The position numbers were made by a program, and so were the translations under genes. A model generated the notes under the pieces. The model was not told where the DNA came from, did not search any database, and worked only from the letters and a program-made list of their open reading frames with translations. Below, one piece after another: positions 17,425 to 25,370 of a DNA stretch of 64,000 nt. The stretch's first letter is position 1, and every line of letters begins with the position of its first letter. Source of the DNA: CAWHOW01 sp963831005 (GTDB lineage: Bacteria > Bacteroidota > Bacteroidia > Bacteroidales > CG2-30-32-10); contig CAWHOW010000042.1 of the NCBI GenBank assembly GCA_963831005.1, positions 62,001 through 126,000 of the forward strand, in the 5' to 3' direction.

Positions 17425-18165
17425 TTAATTAATAATACCGCTTGCTACGGGGCTTTGTGATGCAGGCTTTTTAGTTTTCTTGTCAACATACACTGCCACA
17501 TAATATTCGGTTTTACCCGTATTAGTAGTAAATACATTTGTAAATTTTCCCCTGCTTGCTTCGCCCAAATATCCGCCGCCTAAAGCAATCAATGCCGCAA
17601 GGTCGGCTATTACCAAACCTGCTGCGCCAGTGTATCCGTAAATATCAATACGCAACATGCCAGCCGGCAGTTTACGTTTGCCTGTAAGATTATTATGTAT
17701 GTGTACGTAATGCACATCATGTGTATTTACATCTATCTTCACTATAACAGGGTGGCTCGATAACATTATTGATTTATCAAGCGCAGCTACTGTTGATGTA
17801 TGTCCGTCGTCAATCCCTTTAATTCCATAACCCAGTGCTTTTGCCGATGCAGTATTAGTGCCGATAGCTGCCTGTGTCTGGGGACGCCATTGGTCAACAA
17901 AAATATTATTAAGCGCTATGCCGTTGTTGTGTATGTTTTCGGTAACCTGTTTCATTTGTTCAATAAGGTTATCCCTTGTTGCGTAATAGCCTGTCTGTGT
18001 ATTAATCATTGTAATCACCGATGCAGGAGTAGGATTCAACCCTGCAACCAATGCAGGGTTGTTCTGATGCGCAGTTGCAATATCCATTTGCTTTTTCAGC
18101 GTTTTCGCTTCGCCTAAGCCATGAAAATTCAACGCAAGAATTAATTTTTTAAGCAATTTTCCCAT
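17425..18165 (-). CDS. Unknown Bacteroidota protein preceded by 21-bp repeat array
   Basis: 246 aa, no signal peptide seen. Residues 1-100 look helical (MGKLLKKLILALNF, then TPASVITMINTQ); residues 130-246 look like a beta-rich Ig/FnIII-like domain (HPVIVKIDVNTHDVHYVHIH, and KTEYYVAVYVDKKT). A frameshifted paralogue lies at 46977-47715, with the last 75 residues nearly identical. I do not know its function. Its start abuts an array of 21-bp tandem repeats (18209-18460), as the paralogue's does. It separates darA from the rest of arm 1, so it may be an insertion into the cluster. Confidence 0.75.
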   Translation of the reverse strand: MGKLLKKLILALNFHGLGEAKTLKKQMDIATAHQNNPALVAGLNPTPASVITMINTQTGYYATRDNLIEQMKQVTENIHNNGIALNNIFVDQWRPQTQAAIGTNTASAKALGYGIKGIDDGHTSTVAALDKSIMLSSHPVIVKIDVNTHDVHYVHIHNNLTGKRKLPAGMLRIDIYGYTGAAGLVIADLAALIALGGGYLGEASRGKFTNVFTTNTGKTEYYVAVYVDKKTKKPASQSPVASGIIN

Positions 18166-18208
18166 AATTATTTTGTTTTAAGTTATTAATAAATGATAGT
18201 GAGTTATT

Positions 18209-18460
18209 TTGGTTTACATAAGTGATAGTGGAGTGTGCAGAGATAATAAATGCATCAGCAGGCGCAATGTTTGCATGTACATTTATGACCTTTGCATGTG
18301 CAAGTGCGACTTCTGCATCTGCATGTGCAATCTTTGCACGTGCATTTATGACTTCTGCATGTGCATAAACGACTTTGGCACGTGCATAAATGATTTCTGC
18401 ACGTGCATTTGTGACAAATGCAGATGCTTTTATCATCTCTGCAAGCGACATTATTACATT
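18209..18460. repeat. 21-bp tandem repeat array, locus 1
   Basis: About 12 degenerate units of exactly 21 bp. Clear unit starts are 18251, 18272, 18293, 18314, 18335, 18356, 18377, 18398, 18419 and 18440. The plus-strand core is TGCAYGTGCATTTATGAC plus three bases. Because the period is a multiple of three and stops are rare, both strands have open frames of 87-100 codons (heptapeptides like ARAEIIY on the minus strand), which I read as a by-product. The array ends about 45 bases before the ATG of the 17425-18165 gene. Confidence 0.9.
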
Positions 18461-18912
18461 ATAACAACATGAAATTGAACTATTTAGTTCAGTGGCGGTA
18501 AATCTTTCAGTAAAAGAGTAAAGGTTTTTTAATGAATTATTACAGGTGGTCTTCTGCGTCCTTAGAGTATCAATGGTTACAGGGGGGGGGGGGGGGGCTG
18601 AAACGCCATATTGGCGTGGCTTTCAGAGGATGGGTGGTAATATGTAGCGGGAACTGTTGACATCAATTTGATTTATTTCGCTGTAAAATTACACATAAAG
18701 ATTCATTTGTCAGCATTGGTTTGTTGTAACTTTTTATATATCCGTTTACCGAAACTGCAACAAAAGTATTACTTATTTTGTAAAAAAAAAGATATTTTTA
18801 CAAATTGCCAACAAATATTCTTAAACAATAATGCTATCAAGGATGGGAAGGTTTATTGTTTATAGCAGTTGGTTTGGTTATTGGTAAAATCCTAAGCACA
18901 AAACTCTAAATC
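18461..18912. other. Non-coding stretch with G16 tract and hairpin
   Basis: No gene supported. It holds an uninterrupted run of 16 G (18582-18597), followed at once by a hairpin-forming segment CTGAAACGCC / GGCGTGGCTTTCAG (18598-18626). Near the end (18885-18917) is the motif AATCCTAAGCAC... also found in the MITEs. Confidence 0.7.
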
Positions 18913-19824
18913 CTAAACTTTTCTTTTGACGTTGCAAAAATATAGTTTCTTTCTTTGAATACTATGTTTTTGAAAAGGAAATACAAATAAATAAAAAAAT
19001 ACAAGAACTAAAGGCGCTACTATGAACAATGCAATAATCAAATAATATTTGAATAAATTTATTAGAAAAGCCCTTCTTCTTACTGATGTTCCTTTCTTTT
19101 TAATTAAGCCTGCAAAGACTTTAAATATTTTTTTAGCCCTGAGTTCAATGAACAAGATATCAGTTCCTAAATGTATTATATTCAAATCTAACATCTTCTT
19201 TTGAAGGTCGGAATACAACTTTTCCTGCCATGCTTTAAACACTATATCCCCGAAAAGAGCTGCTCCTTTAATATCTTCATCACTTACTCCGGACACAGGG
19301 AACAAATTGAGGTATCGTTTCTTTTTCCCGCTAAGCATCCAGTGAAGCATTGATAATGCGCTTATATAGTTATTGTGCCGGTCAATAAGGGGAATGTTGC
19401 CAACCAGTAACCCGCCTGCTTTAAAAATATGTTCCTTAATGGTTTCCTGCGAATTAAGCCACATATTCCTTGCTCCTATTATGGTAACAACAGGCTTTCC
19501 TTTGAGCAATGATGTGAATTGCTGGTTATTGAACAATGCTGTGGTAGGAATGGAAGGCGAAAGATACCATGGCTGATATCCGATAATTATGAGTTCGTAA
19601 TTATCGGACTGGAAGCTGATAGGTTGTAATGGTATGCTTTCTTCTAAAACGGTTTCGGGCATTAAATCAAAGAATTCCTTGCTTTTAAAAGGGAAAGGAA
19701 AAGGCGTTTCAGGAAGCACTTTTATCCTGTCGATAGCCTCTTTATCAAAAGGGATAAGGAAATTATCAATTATTTCGTCTAACTGACCGGATTGGGAATA
19801 ATTAATTACCAGTATACTTTTCAT
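18913..19824 (-). CDS. darA: DarA-like dialkylresorcinol-forming enzyme
   Basis: 303 aa. The N-terminus MKSILVINYSQSGQLDEI is a flavodoxin-like phosphate loop typical of proteins annotated as dialkylresorcinol condensing enzyme DarA; later blocks include YELIIIGYQPWYLSPS and IGARNMWLNSQE. Residues about 250-290 form one or two membrane helices. DarA acts with DarB to produce the aromatic resorcinol head of flexirubins. The ATG at 19824 is preferred over GTG at 19836. It lies upstream of darB in the same orientation, but a repeat-associated gene and an oxidoreductase come between them. Confidence 0.8.
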   Translation of the reverse strand: MKSILVINYSQSGQLDEIIDNFLIPFDKEAIDRIKVLPETPFPFPFKSKEFFDLMPETVLEESIPLQPISFQSDNYELIIIGYQPWYLSPSIPTTALFNNQQFTSLLKGKPVVTIIGARNMWLNSQETIKEHIFKAGGLLVGNIPLIDRHNNYISALSMLHWMLSGKKKRYLNLFPVSGVSDEDIKGAALFGDIVFKAWQEKLYSDLQKKMLDLNIIHLGTDILFIELRAKKIFKVFAGLIKKKGTSVRRRAFLINLFKYYLIIALFIVAPLVLVFFYLFVFPFQKHSIQRKKLYFCNVKRKV

Positions 19825-19911
19825 TTTTGAATTCACAGAATAAATTGTTTCTCTTGTTTTGATGATACTTCAAAAAAAGTCATACTATGTTCCCGCAAAG
19901 CATGCTTTAGC

Positions 19912-20451
19912 TCAATTCAGATCAGAAGGGGTTAATACTTTTGATGAACTGGCGTAGTTTTTAATGATCTTCTTTAATCCTTCGTTTAAGGTATTATAGT
20001 TAATCATAATGATCTTTTTGTCGGGCTGAATGTCATTATTATACTTTAAAAAAGCCGGTGCATTTTCCTGGATCATCAGTCGCAGAAAGTGCAATTCGGC
20101 ATTTGCATTCTGCCTGCTTATTTCAGCTTCAAGAAGGTCTTTGCCCTGATTGAATGTAGCTAATTTCTGGCTGGGAATACTTAGCAGGGAAGCTTTTTTC
20201 ATATAAAGTGCGCCCTTATAGGCATTTGCCGGAAGCAAAGAGACTCCTTTATCCAATGCCGATATAATATTATCCATTTGCGCTACCGAATTTCCCTGCA
20301 GGGCATTGTACACATCACTTCTTGAAAGCGTGTTTACTGTTACATAACCATTTTCAATAACATGAAACATTTGTTTAGCATGACTCATATCCATTGCCGC
20401 AAAGCAGTTAAGCCATATTGCTGTTAAAATGATATTTATTGCCGGAACCAT
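19912..20451 (-). CDS. Small secreted TPR-like protein, unknown function
   Basis: 179 aa with an N-terminal hydrophobic segment (INIILTAIWLNCFAAMDM) that could be a signal peptide. The rest is predicted helical with TPR-like pairing (ISALDKGVSLLPANAYKGALYMKKASLL). I do not recognise the family. It is the first gene of arm 1, 75 bases before darA, so it is likely co-transcribed and could be an envelope accessory protein of the pigment system. Confidence 0.6.
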   Translation of the reverse strand: MVPAINIILTAIWLNCFAAMDMSHAKQMFHVIENGYVTVNTLSRSDVYNALQGNSVAQMDNIISALDKGVSLLPANAYKGALYMKKASLLSIPSQKLATFNQGKDLLEAEISRQNANAELHFLRLMIQENAPAFLKYNNDIQPDKKIIMINYNTLNEGLKKIIKNYASSSKVLTPSDLN

Positions 20452-21115
20452 AATTTGATGAACAAATTAGTAAACTAATTGATTAAGTAATAATGCTAAG
20501 GTAAATGTTTACAGAGATTTCACTGAAATGAAATGTTCCAGTAATCCTGTACATTTGAATTTTTGCAATATTATAAAAATTCCCTGTATTTATGGAATAA
20601 AATAGATGTTTGGGGATAGTAAATGTTAGTAGTTTGTAGTTAGTGGTTAGTAGTTCGGTATTTATTTCATTGAAACTTTAACCGCAAAGAGCACAAAGGC
20701 GGCGTCCCTCATTCTTCGGGATAAACTCCAGTTCGCAAAGAAAAAATAATTGGTTAGTAGTTATTAAGTTATTGGTTATTGAGTTAATAGGTTAATAAGA
20801 TAATTAGATAATGGGATATTAAGTGCTTCATTCGTTTGTTCAATTGTTCGGTCGTTCGAATCTTTAATTGGTCTTTAACAGGAACACTAATAACTGTTGT
20901 CATCCTGAGGGATAATTTTTTACAAAAAAAGCAATATAAAATGACGTTAACTTTGGTCCCTAAACCAGTAACTGATCAAGCAGCATAACAGACACTTCAC
21001 TAGTGTTCCAACCTGCGACTGAGTTTTGTTTTAGGGTATAATAGTAAACAATATTGGTGAATCATATGATATCCCGCATGGTAGTAATATCAAAAATAAA
21101 AATACCCTAAGCTTG
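20452..21115. other. Non-coding gap and IS110 left end
   Basis: 20630-20830 holds degenerate short repeats of the TTAGTAGTT / GGTTATTGAGTT kind and no gene. The stretch from roughly 20950 to 21115 should include the left end of the IS110 element; IS110-family elements encode a structured bridge RNA in a terminal non-coding region, so this 5' flank is a candidate, although I cannot fold it here. Confidence 0.4.
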
Positions 21116-22309
21116 ATGAGTTGCTATAATAAAAAAGATATGGGTAATTTAAGTAAAATTTTTCCAAACAGTGCTGGCATAGATATAGGCAGCGAGAAGG
21201 TTTACGTATCGTTAGAAGATCAACCCGTAAAGAATTACAGGACATTTACGGCGTGTTATCGGAAGTTAGGCAACTATCTCAAGGAAAATCATATTACTTA
21301 TGTTGCAATGGAAGCAACGGGTATATATTGGATAACGCTGTATGATGTTTTAGAAGCAATGGGGTTTGATGTAACATTAGTCAATCCGGCAGATAGTAAA
21401 AATTTACCGGGCAGAAAAACAGATGTTCAGGACTGTCAGTGGATACAGCAGTTATTCAGTTATGGATTACTGCGAAAGAGTTTTGTTCCTGAGGACATAG
21501 TAAGGAAATTGCGGGTGTATGTTCGCATGCGAGAAGATAAATTACAAATGGCTGCCTCGCATATCCAGCATATGCAAAAAGCGCTTATACAAATGAATAT
21601 TCGTTTACCAGAAGTTCTTTCTCAAATCCATGGGGCAAGTGGTATAGCCATGATAAGGGCAATACTGTTGGGAGAGAAAGATGCAAACGTTTTATTAAGC
21701 TATTGTACGTCTGATTTAAGAAAGAGAAAAGGATCTGATATTTTACTGGCGTTGGAAGGAAATTATAAAGAGGAGTATCTTTTCGAACTTCAACAAGCCT
21801 ATGATGGATATATGTTTTACTTGGAGCAGGTAAGAAAATGTGATGCGGAATCTGAAAAAATATTACAGGAGTACAATAAAAAAACAGGGAAAGATTATAA
21901 AGATGAAAATCCGATAAAGCCTATACGTCATAACAAACCAGACATAAAACAATTATATGAATTACTTTTGGGCATACATGGTGTCAATCCAACCATATTG
22001 CCAGGATTAACAGATTACAGTTTTATGCGATTAACTGCAGAACTCGGTAATGATATAAAACAGTGGCCAAATATAAAGGCGTTTGTATCATGGTTAGGTT
22101 TAGCCCCCGGTAAAAATCAATCAGGCAAAATGAATAAACGCAGTAAAAAAAGAGCGATGACTAGGGCTGGACTTATTTTTAAACAGGCAGCACAAACTAT
22201 TTTAATTAGCAAACAGCCAGGATTGGGAGCTTTTGCAAGAAGAATAAAAGCAAGAAGAGGTCCTGCTATTGCAATTAAAGCAACAGCAAGAAAATTAGCA
22301 GAACTTTAT
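21116..22309 (+). pseudogene. IS110-family transposase, 5' part (interrupted)
   Basis: 398 codons of an IS110/IS116/IS902 transposase. N-terminal RuvC-like DEDD domain starts AGIDIGSEKVYVSLE; EATGIYWITLYDVLE, VNPADSKNLPGRKTDVQDCQW follow in two blocks; the C-terminal domain has LPGLTDYSF and GLAPGKNQSG with the conserved Ser. The reading frame is broken at 22310 by an IS5-family insertion; an apparent C-terminus DFVAWI is encoded by the inserted element's end. Joining 22309 to 24438 restores a 442-aa protein with a normal IS110 tail. Confidence 0.92.
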
Positions 22310-22412
22310 GACTTTGTTGCATGGATATAAACAAAAGAATGTTGAAAAAAAGAGTGTTAACCCAAATAAGCTAACACTCTAAATTAAGAAGTTTGCGCAA
22401 AACTTCGACATT

Positions 22413-22455
22413 ATGAGCAAACTAACAGAATTCAAGGCCAAAGATAAATATAAAA
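22413..22455 (+). pseudogene. IS5-family transposase, first 14 codons
   Basis: Starts ATG at 22413 and reads MSKLTEFKAKDKYK before the IS1595 insertion. Joined with 23476 it continues ILNWKEYNESLKNRG, the standard IS5 N-terminus, giving a 313-aa protein. The other part is at 23476-24374. Confidence 0.9.
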
Positions 22456-23467
22456 ATTGCCTATCTGCTTCGGTCAAGTTAAGAGTTTTGTATAAATTTG
22501 CACATGGCTAAAAAAGAACATTATCCAAAGGATTTTCAAGAGTTCCTTTCTCAATTCAAAACGGAGGAAGATTGTTGGCGTTATCTCTTTGAAATGCGTT
22601 GGACAAATGGTTTTATATGTTCGAAATGCAATAGCAGTAGGTATTGGCTAACTGAAACGGGATTGATTCATTGTGCTACATGCCAACACCAAACATCCAT
22701 TACTGGAGGTACAATATTTCATGGAACAAGAAAACCATTGTTACTTTGGTTTCATATAATATGGTGGGTTGTAGCACAAAAAACTGGTGCAAGTGCTAAT
22801 AACCTTAAAGATTTTATGGGTTTTGGCTCATATGAAACCGCTTGGGCATGGTTGCATAAGCTTCGCAGAGCAATGATTCGTCCTGAGAGAGATAAACTGA
22901 AAGGAGAGGTGGAAGTTGACGAAACCTTTATTGGCGGAAAGGAAATTGGCAAAGGGAAACAAGGCAGAGGTGCAGAGACGAAAACATTAGTTGTTGTAGC
23001 TACAGAATGTAAGGGGAAGCAAATAGGACGAGTTCGTTTTTGTTGTATATCCGAAGCTTCAGGGGAATGTCTTTTACCTTTTATTGAGAACAATATAGAA
23101 CACGGAAGTACTGTTATTACAGATGGTTGGCGAGGTTATAATCTTTTATCATTATCAAAGGATTATAGTCATAAACAAAAAAATATTTCAGAAAGCGGAA
23201 AAGAAGCTCATGAATTATTACCTCATGTGCACATGGTTGATTCTCTTGTAAAACGATGGTTAAATGGAACTCATCAGGGAAATGTTTCTCCTAAGCATTT
23301 GCCTTATTATTTGGATGAATTTGCATTTCGTTTTAATAGGAAACTATCAACCTTTAGAGGCAAACTGTTTTATCGTCTAATACAGCAGGCTGTGACAACC
23401 TCACCAGTTCCATTAAATGAAATATATAAATAATTCAAGGCAACTTGTTTAAAGCAGATAGGCAATT
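22456..23467 (+). mobile_element. IS1595-family element inserted in IS5
   Basis: 1012 bp with inverted ends ATTGCCTATCTGCTT (22456) and AAGCAGATAGGCAAT (ending 23466-23467). The 8-bp target duplication ATATAAAA (22448-22455, 23468-23475) matches the family, and removing element plus one copy restores the IS5 transposase frame exactly. The ends resemble those of the MITEs at 134, 46652 and 61464, so this transposase may mobilise them. Confidence 0.92.
22504..23433 (+). CDS. IS1595-family transposase
   Basis: 309 aa, intact. The N-terminal zinc ribbon is CSKC (about residue 40) with CATC about 18 residues later; the ISXO2-like DDE domain follows with VDETFIGGKE (first Asp), VITDGWRGY (second Asp), then HMVDSLVKRWLNGTHQG and the YLDEFAFRFNRK end. 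ATG at 22504 is used; the upstream TTG at 22498 is an alternative. This is the only intact transposase in the nested island, so it is the youngest insertion. Confidence 0.95.
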   Translation: MAKKEHYPKDFQEFLSQFKTEEDCWRYLFEMRWTNGFICSKCNSSRYWLTETGLIHCATCQHQTSITGGTIFHGTRKPLLLWFHIIWWVVAQKTGASANNLKDFMGFGSYETAWAWLHKLRRAMIRPERDKLKGEVEVDETFIGGKEIGKGKQGRGAETKTLVVVATECKGKQIGRVRFCCISEASGECLLPFIENNIEHGSTVITDGWRGYNLLSLSKDYSHKQKNISESGKEAHELLPHVHMVDSLVKRWLNGTHQGNVSPKHLPYYLDEFAFRFNRKLSTFRGKLFYRLIQQAVTTSPVPLNEIYK

Positions 23468-23475
23468 ATATAAAA

Positions 23476-24374
23476 TTTTAAATTGGAAAGAATATAATGA
23501 GAGTTTAAAAAATCGAGGAAAGATAACCCTTTGGATAAGTAAAGAAGCAATAAATTCATGGGCATATACAGGCACAAGAGAACGAGGGGGTAAAATAGGA
23601 TATAGTGATTTAGCCATAAAAACCTGCTTGACTATAAAGCAAGTAATACATTTAAAATTAAGGCAAACAGAAGGGTTTGTAAATAGTTTGTTTGAAATAA
23701 TGAGTTTAGAAATAAATGCTCCGGATTATAGTACATTGAGTAGGCGGGCGGGAAAACTTCAAATAGAATTGAAAGCAATAAAACAAAAAGGGAACATAGA
23801 TATAATAGTTGACAGCACTGGATTAAAAGTATATGGTGAAGGTGAATGGAAAGTGCGTAGGTATGGATGGAGTAAGCACAGAACATGGAGGAAATTACAT
23901 ATAGGAATAAATGCAGAGACACAGGAAATCATAGCAGAAGAATTAACAGAAAACAGCATATCTGATGCGGAAGTGACAGAAGATTTATTAAATGAAGTAG
24001 CTGGGCAAATCAATAGCTTTAGAGGAGATGGAGGGTATGATAAAAAGAATGTTCGTAAAGAATTATGTAAAAGAAAAATCAAAGAAATAATACCACCGCA
24101 AGAGAATGCAGTTGAGAGTAAAGATACGGCATTAAAAGAAAGGAATAAAGTCATAAAATGCATAAACAAAATAGGACGAAAAGAATGGAAGAAACAAATT
24201 AAATATCACAAACGAAGTTTAGTGGAAGTAGCAATGTTTCGGTATAAAACAATAATTGGAGATAAAATTAATGCGAGAAAATTTGAAAATGAAAAAACAG
24301 AAGTACGGATTAATTGCTCAATATTAAATGTTATGACAAATTTAGGAATGCCGATAAGTACAAAAGTAGCTTAA
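23476..24374 (+). pseudogene. IS5-family transposase, main part (5' end displaced)
   Basis: DDE transposase of the IS5 family: DIIVDSTGLKVYGEGEW, RKLHIGINAETQEI, FRGDGGYDKKNVRKEL, and the YHKRSLVEVAMFRYK signature with the catalytic Glu. The N-terminal 14 codons are cut off by IS1595. The right end of IS1595 supplies a TTG at 23445 and a read-through FKADRQ joined in frame, so a 309-aa hybrid could still be made. Confidence 0.9.
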
Positions 24375-24437
24375 GAATTTTTAAACAAAGAAATTATTTT
24401 TTTTCCAAATTATCCATGCAACAAAGTCGAACTTTAT

Positions 24438-24572
24438 TATAAAATGTTTTCAGAAGGAATGCAATATGTTGAGCAAGGAGTTAAGATATATGAAGAAAAT
24501 ATAAAACAACAACAGATTAAATTCCTTACTAGAAAAGCTAATGAGCTTAATTTGCAATTAATTCAAAATTAA
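24438..24572 (+). pseudogene. IS110-family transposase, 3' part
   Basis: Continues the frame broken at 22309: YKMFSEGMQYVEQGVKIYEE, then a Gln-rich helix and LTRKANELNLQLIQN before TAA at 24570-24572. This is the usual C-terminal tail of IS110 transposases. The IS110 right end must lie shortly downstream, within about 24573-24700. Confidence 0.9.
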
Positions 24573-24795
24573 AAGTATAATGAAATACGTCAATGGTAGT
24601 AGCGACGCGTATCGAAAGAAAGAGGGACTATTCGACATGACAGACGGTGAACAAATACCAAGTTAACCCTTTCTTAACGTTCTATTAATGTAATTTTAAT
24701 TACTTTTTCCCATTAATTTACCAAATTTGCAACGGAAATTCAGGAGAAATTACAATAAATAATTTATGCATTTGAACACTTAAAAAATCCTTAAA

Positions 24796-25185
24796 ATGAA
24801 AAAGACCTATTTATTTATTAGTGCAATCTGCCTTTTATCAGTAGTGGCAGTTTTGGCTTTCAGTCCAATTAAAGCCGCAAGTCATAAAACATTTTCGCAA
24901 ACAGGCTCCATGCCCGACAGCGTAGCCAAAGTGTTGCAAAATTCATGTTCCAAATGCCACAACGATGGTGGCAATGTAATGGCCGAATCAAAGTGGAGCT
25001 TTTCCAAGTGGGACACCTACCCTGCCGATAAACAGGCAAAGAAAGCCGCTTCCATTTGCGAAGCTATTACTAAAGAAAAAATGCCGCCTAAATCAGTAAG
25101 GAAATCAAATCCCGAAAAGATACCTACTGCAACCCAGGTACAAATGATTTGCAAATGGGCAAATTCACTCGAAGTGAAAAAATAA
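24796..25185 (+). CDS. Haem-binding domain protein (Haem_bd family)
   Basis: 129 aa secreted or membrane-anchored protein. N-terminal signal anchor YLFISAICLLSVVAVLAF; a single CxxCH haem site CSKCH at 51-55; a later MPP motif in KEKMPPKSVRK, typical of the Haem_bd domain. Function is electron transfer or haem binding in the periplasm. It stands alone between the IS island and the next oxidoreductase and is followed by a good terminator. Confidence 0.85.
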   Translation: MKKTYLFISAICLLSVVAVLAFSPIKAASHKTFSQTGSMPDSVAKVLQNSCSKCHNDGGNVMAESKWSFSKWDTYPADKQAKKAASICEAITKEKMPPKSVRKSNPEKIPTATQVQMICKWANSLEVKK

Positions 25186-25211
25186 GAAATACAATTCTAA
25201 TGAATTGAAGT

Positions 25212-25241
25212 AAAGGCTTTGCTTAAGCGAAGCCTTTTTTT
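25212..25241 (+). terminator. Rho-independent terminator after Haem_bd gene
   Basis: AAAGGCTTTGC and GCGAAGCCTTT pair with one G-T wobble around TTAA, followed by a run of seven T. It lies 27 bases after the stop. Confidence 0.85.
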
Positions 25242-25370
25242 ATGCAATCCTGTTAGCCGGAAGCACAGTTTGAGATAATTGTTTATTTTTGCCATACTTG
25301 TCGGGCAACATATTGGACAGTAGTCGCCTGCATAATTATTATTTAACAACTCATGCCCTACACGGGAAAA

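Larger units (their letters stand above)
22310..24428 (+). mobile_element. IS5-family (IS903-like) element inserted in IS110
   Basis: Ends are GACTTTGTTGCATGGATA at 22310 and its complement at 24411-24428, resembling the IS903 end GGCTTTGTTGAATAAATC. It has a perfect 9-bp target duplication GAACTTTAT (22301-22309 and 24429-24437), as expected for this group. Without the IS1595 inserted in it, the element is about 1.1 kb. The transposase gene is in the same direction as the interrupted IS110 gene. Confidence 0.93.

Noticed and set aside
18149..18451. A 100-residue heptad-repeat protein encoded by the locus-1 array
   Set aside because: Open frames exist on both strands simply because the period is a multiple of three with few stops; the frame also overlaps the next gene's start. 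It is kept only as a possibility in the findings.
18668..18865. Small ORF after the G16 tract
   Set aside because: Low-complexity, no start context, no resemblance to a known protein; considered random.
22310..22330. Natural C-terminus (DFVAWI) of the IS110 transposase
   Set aside because: Those codons are the inverted end of the IS5 element; the true C-terminus continues at 24438.
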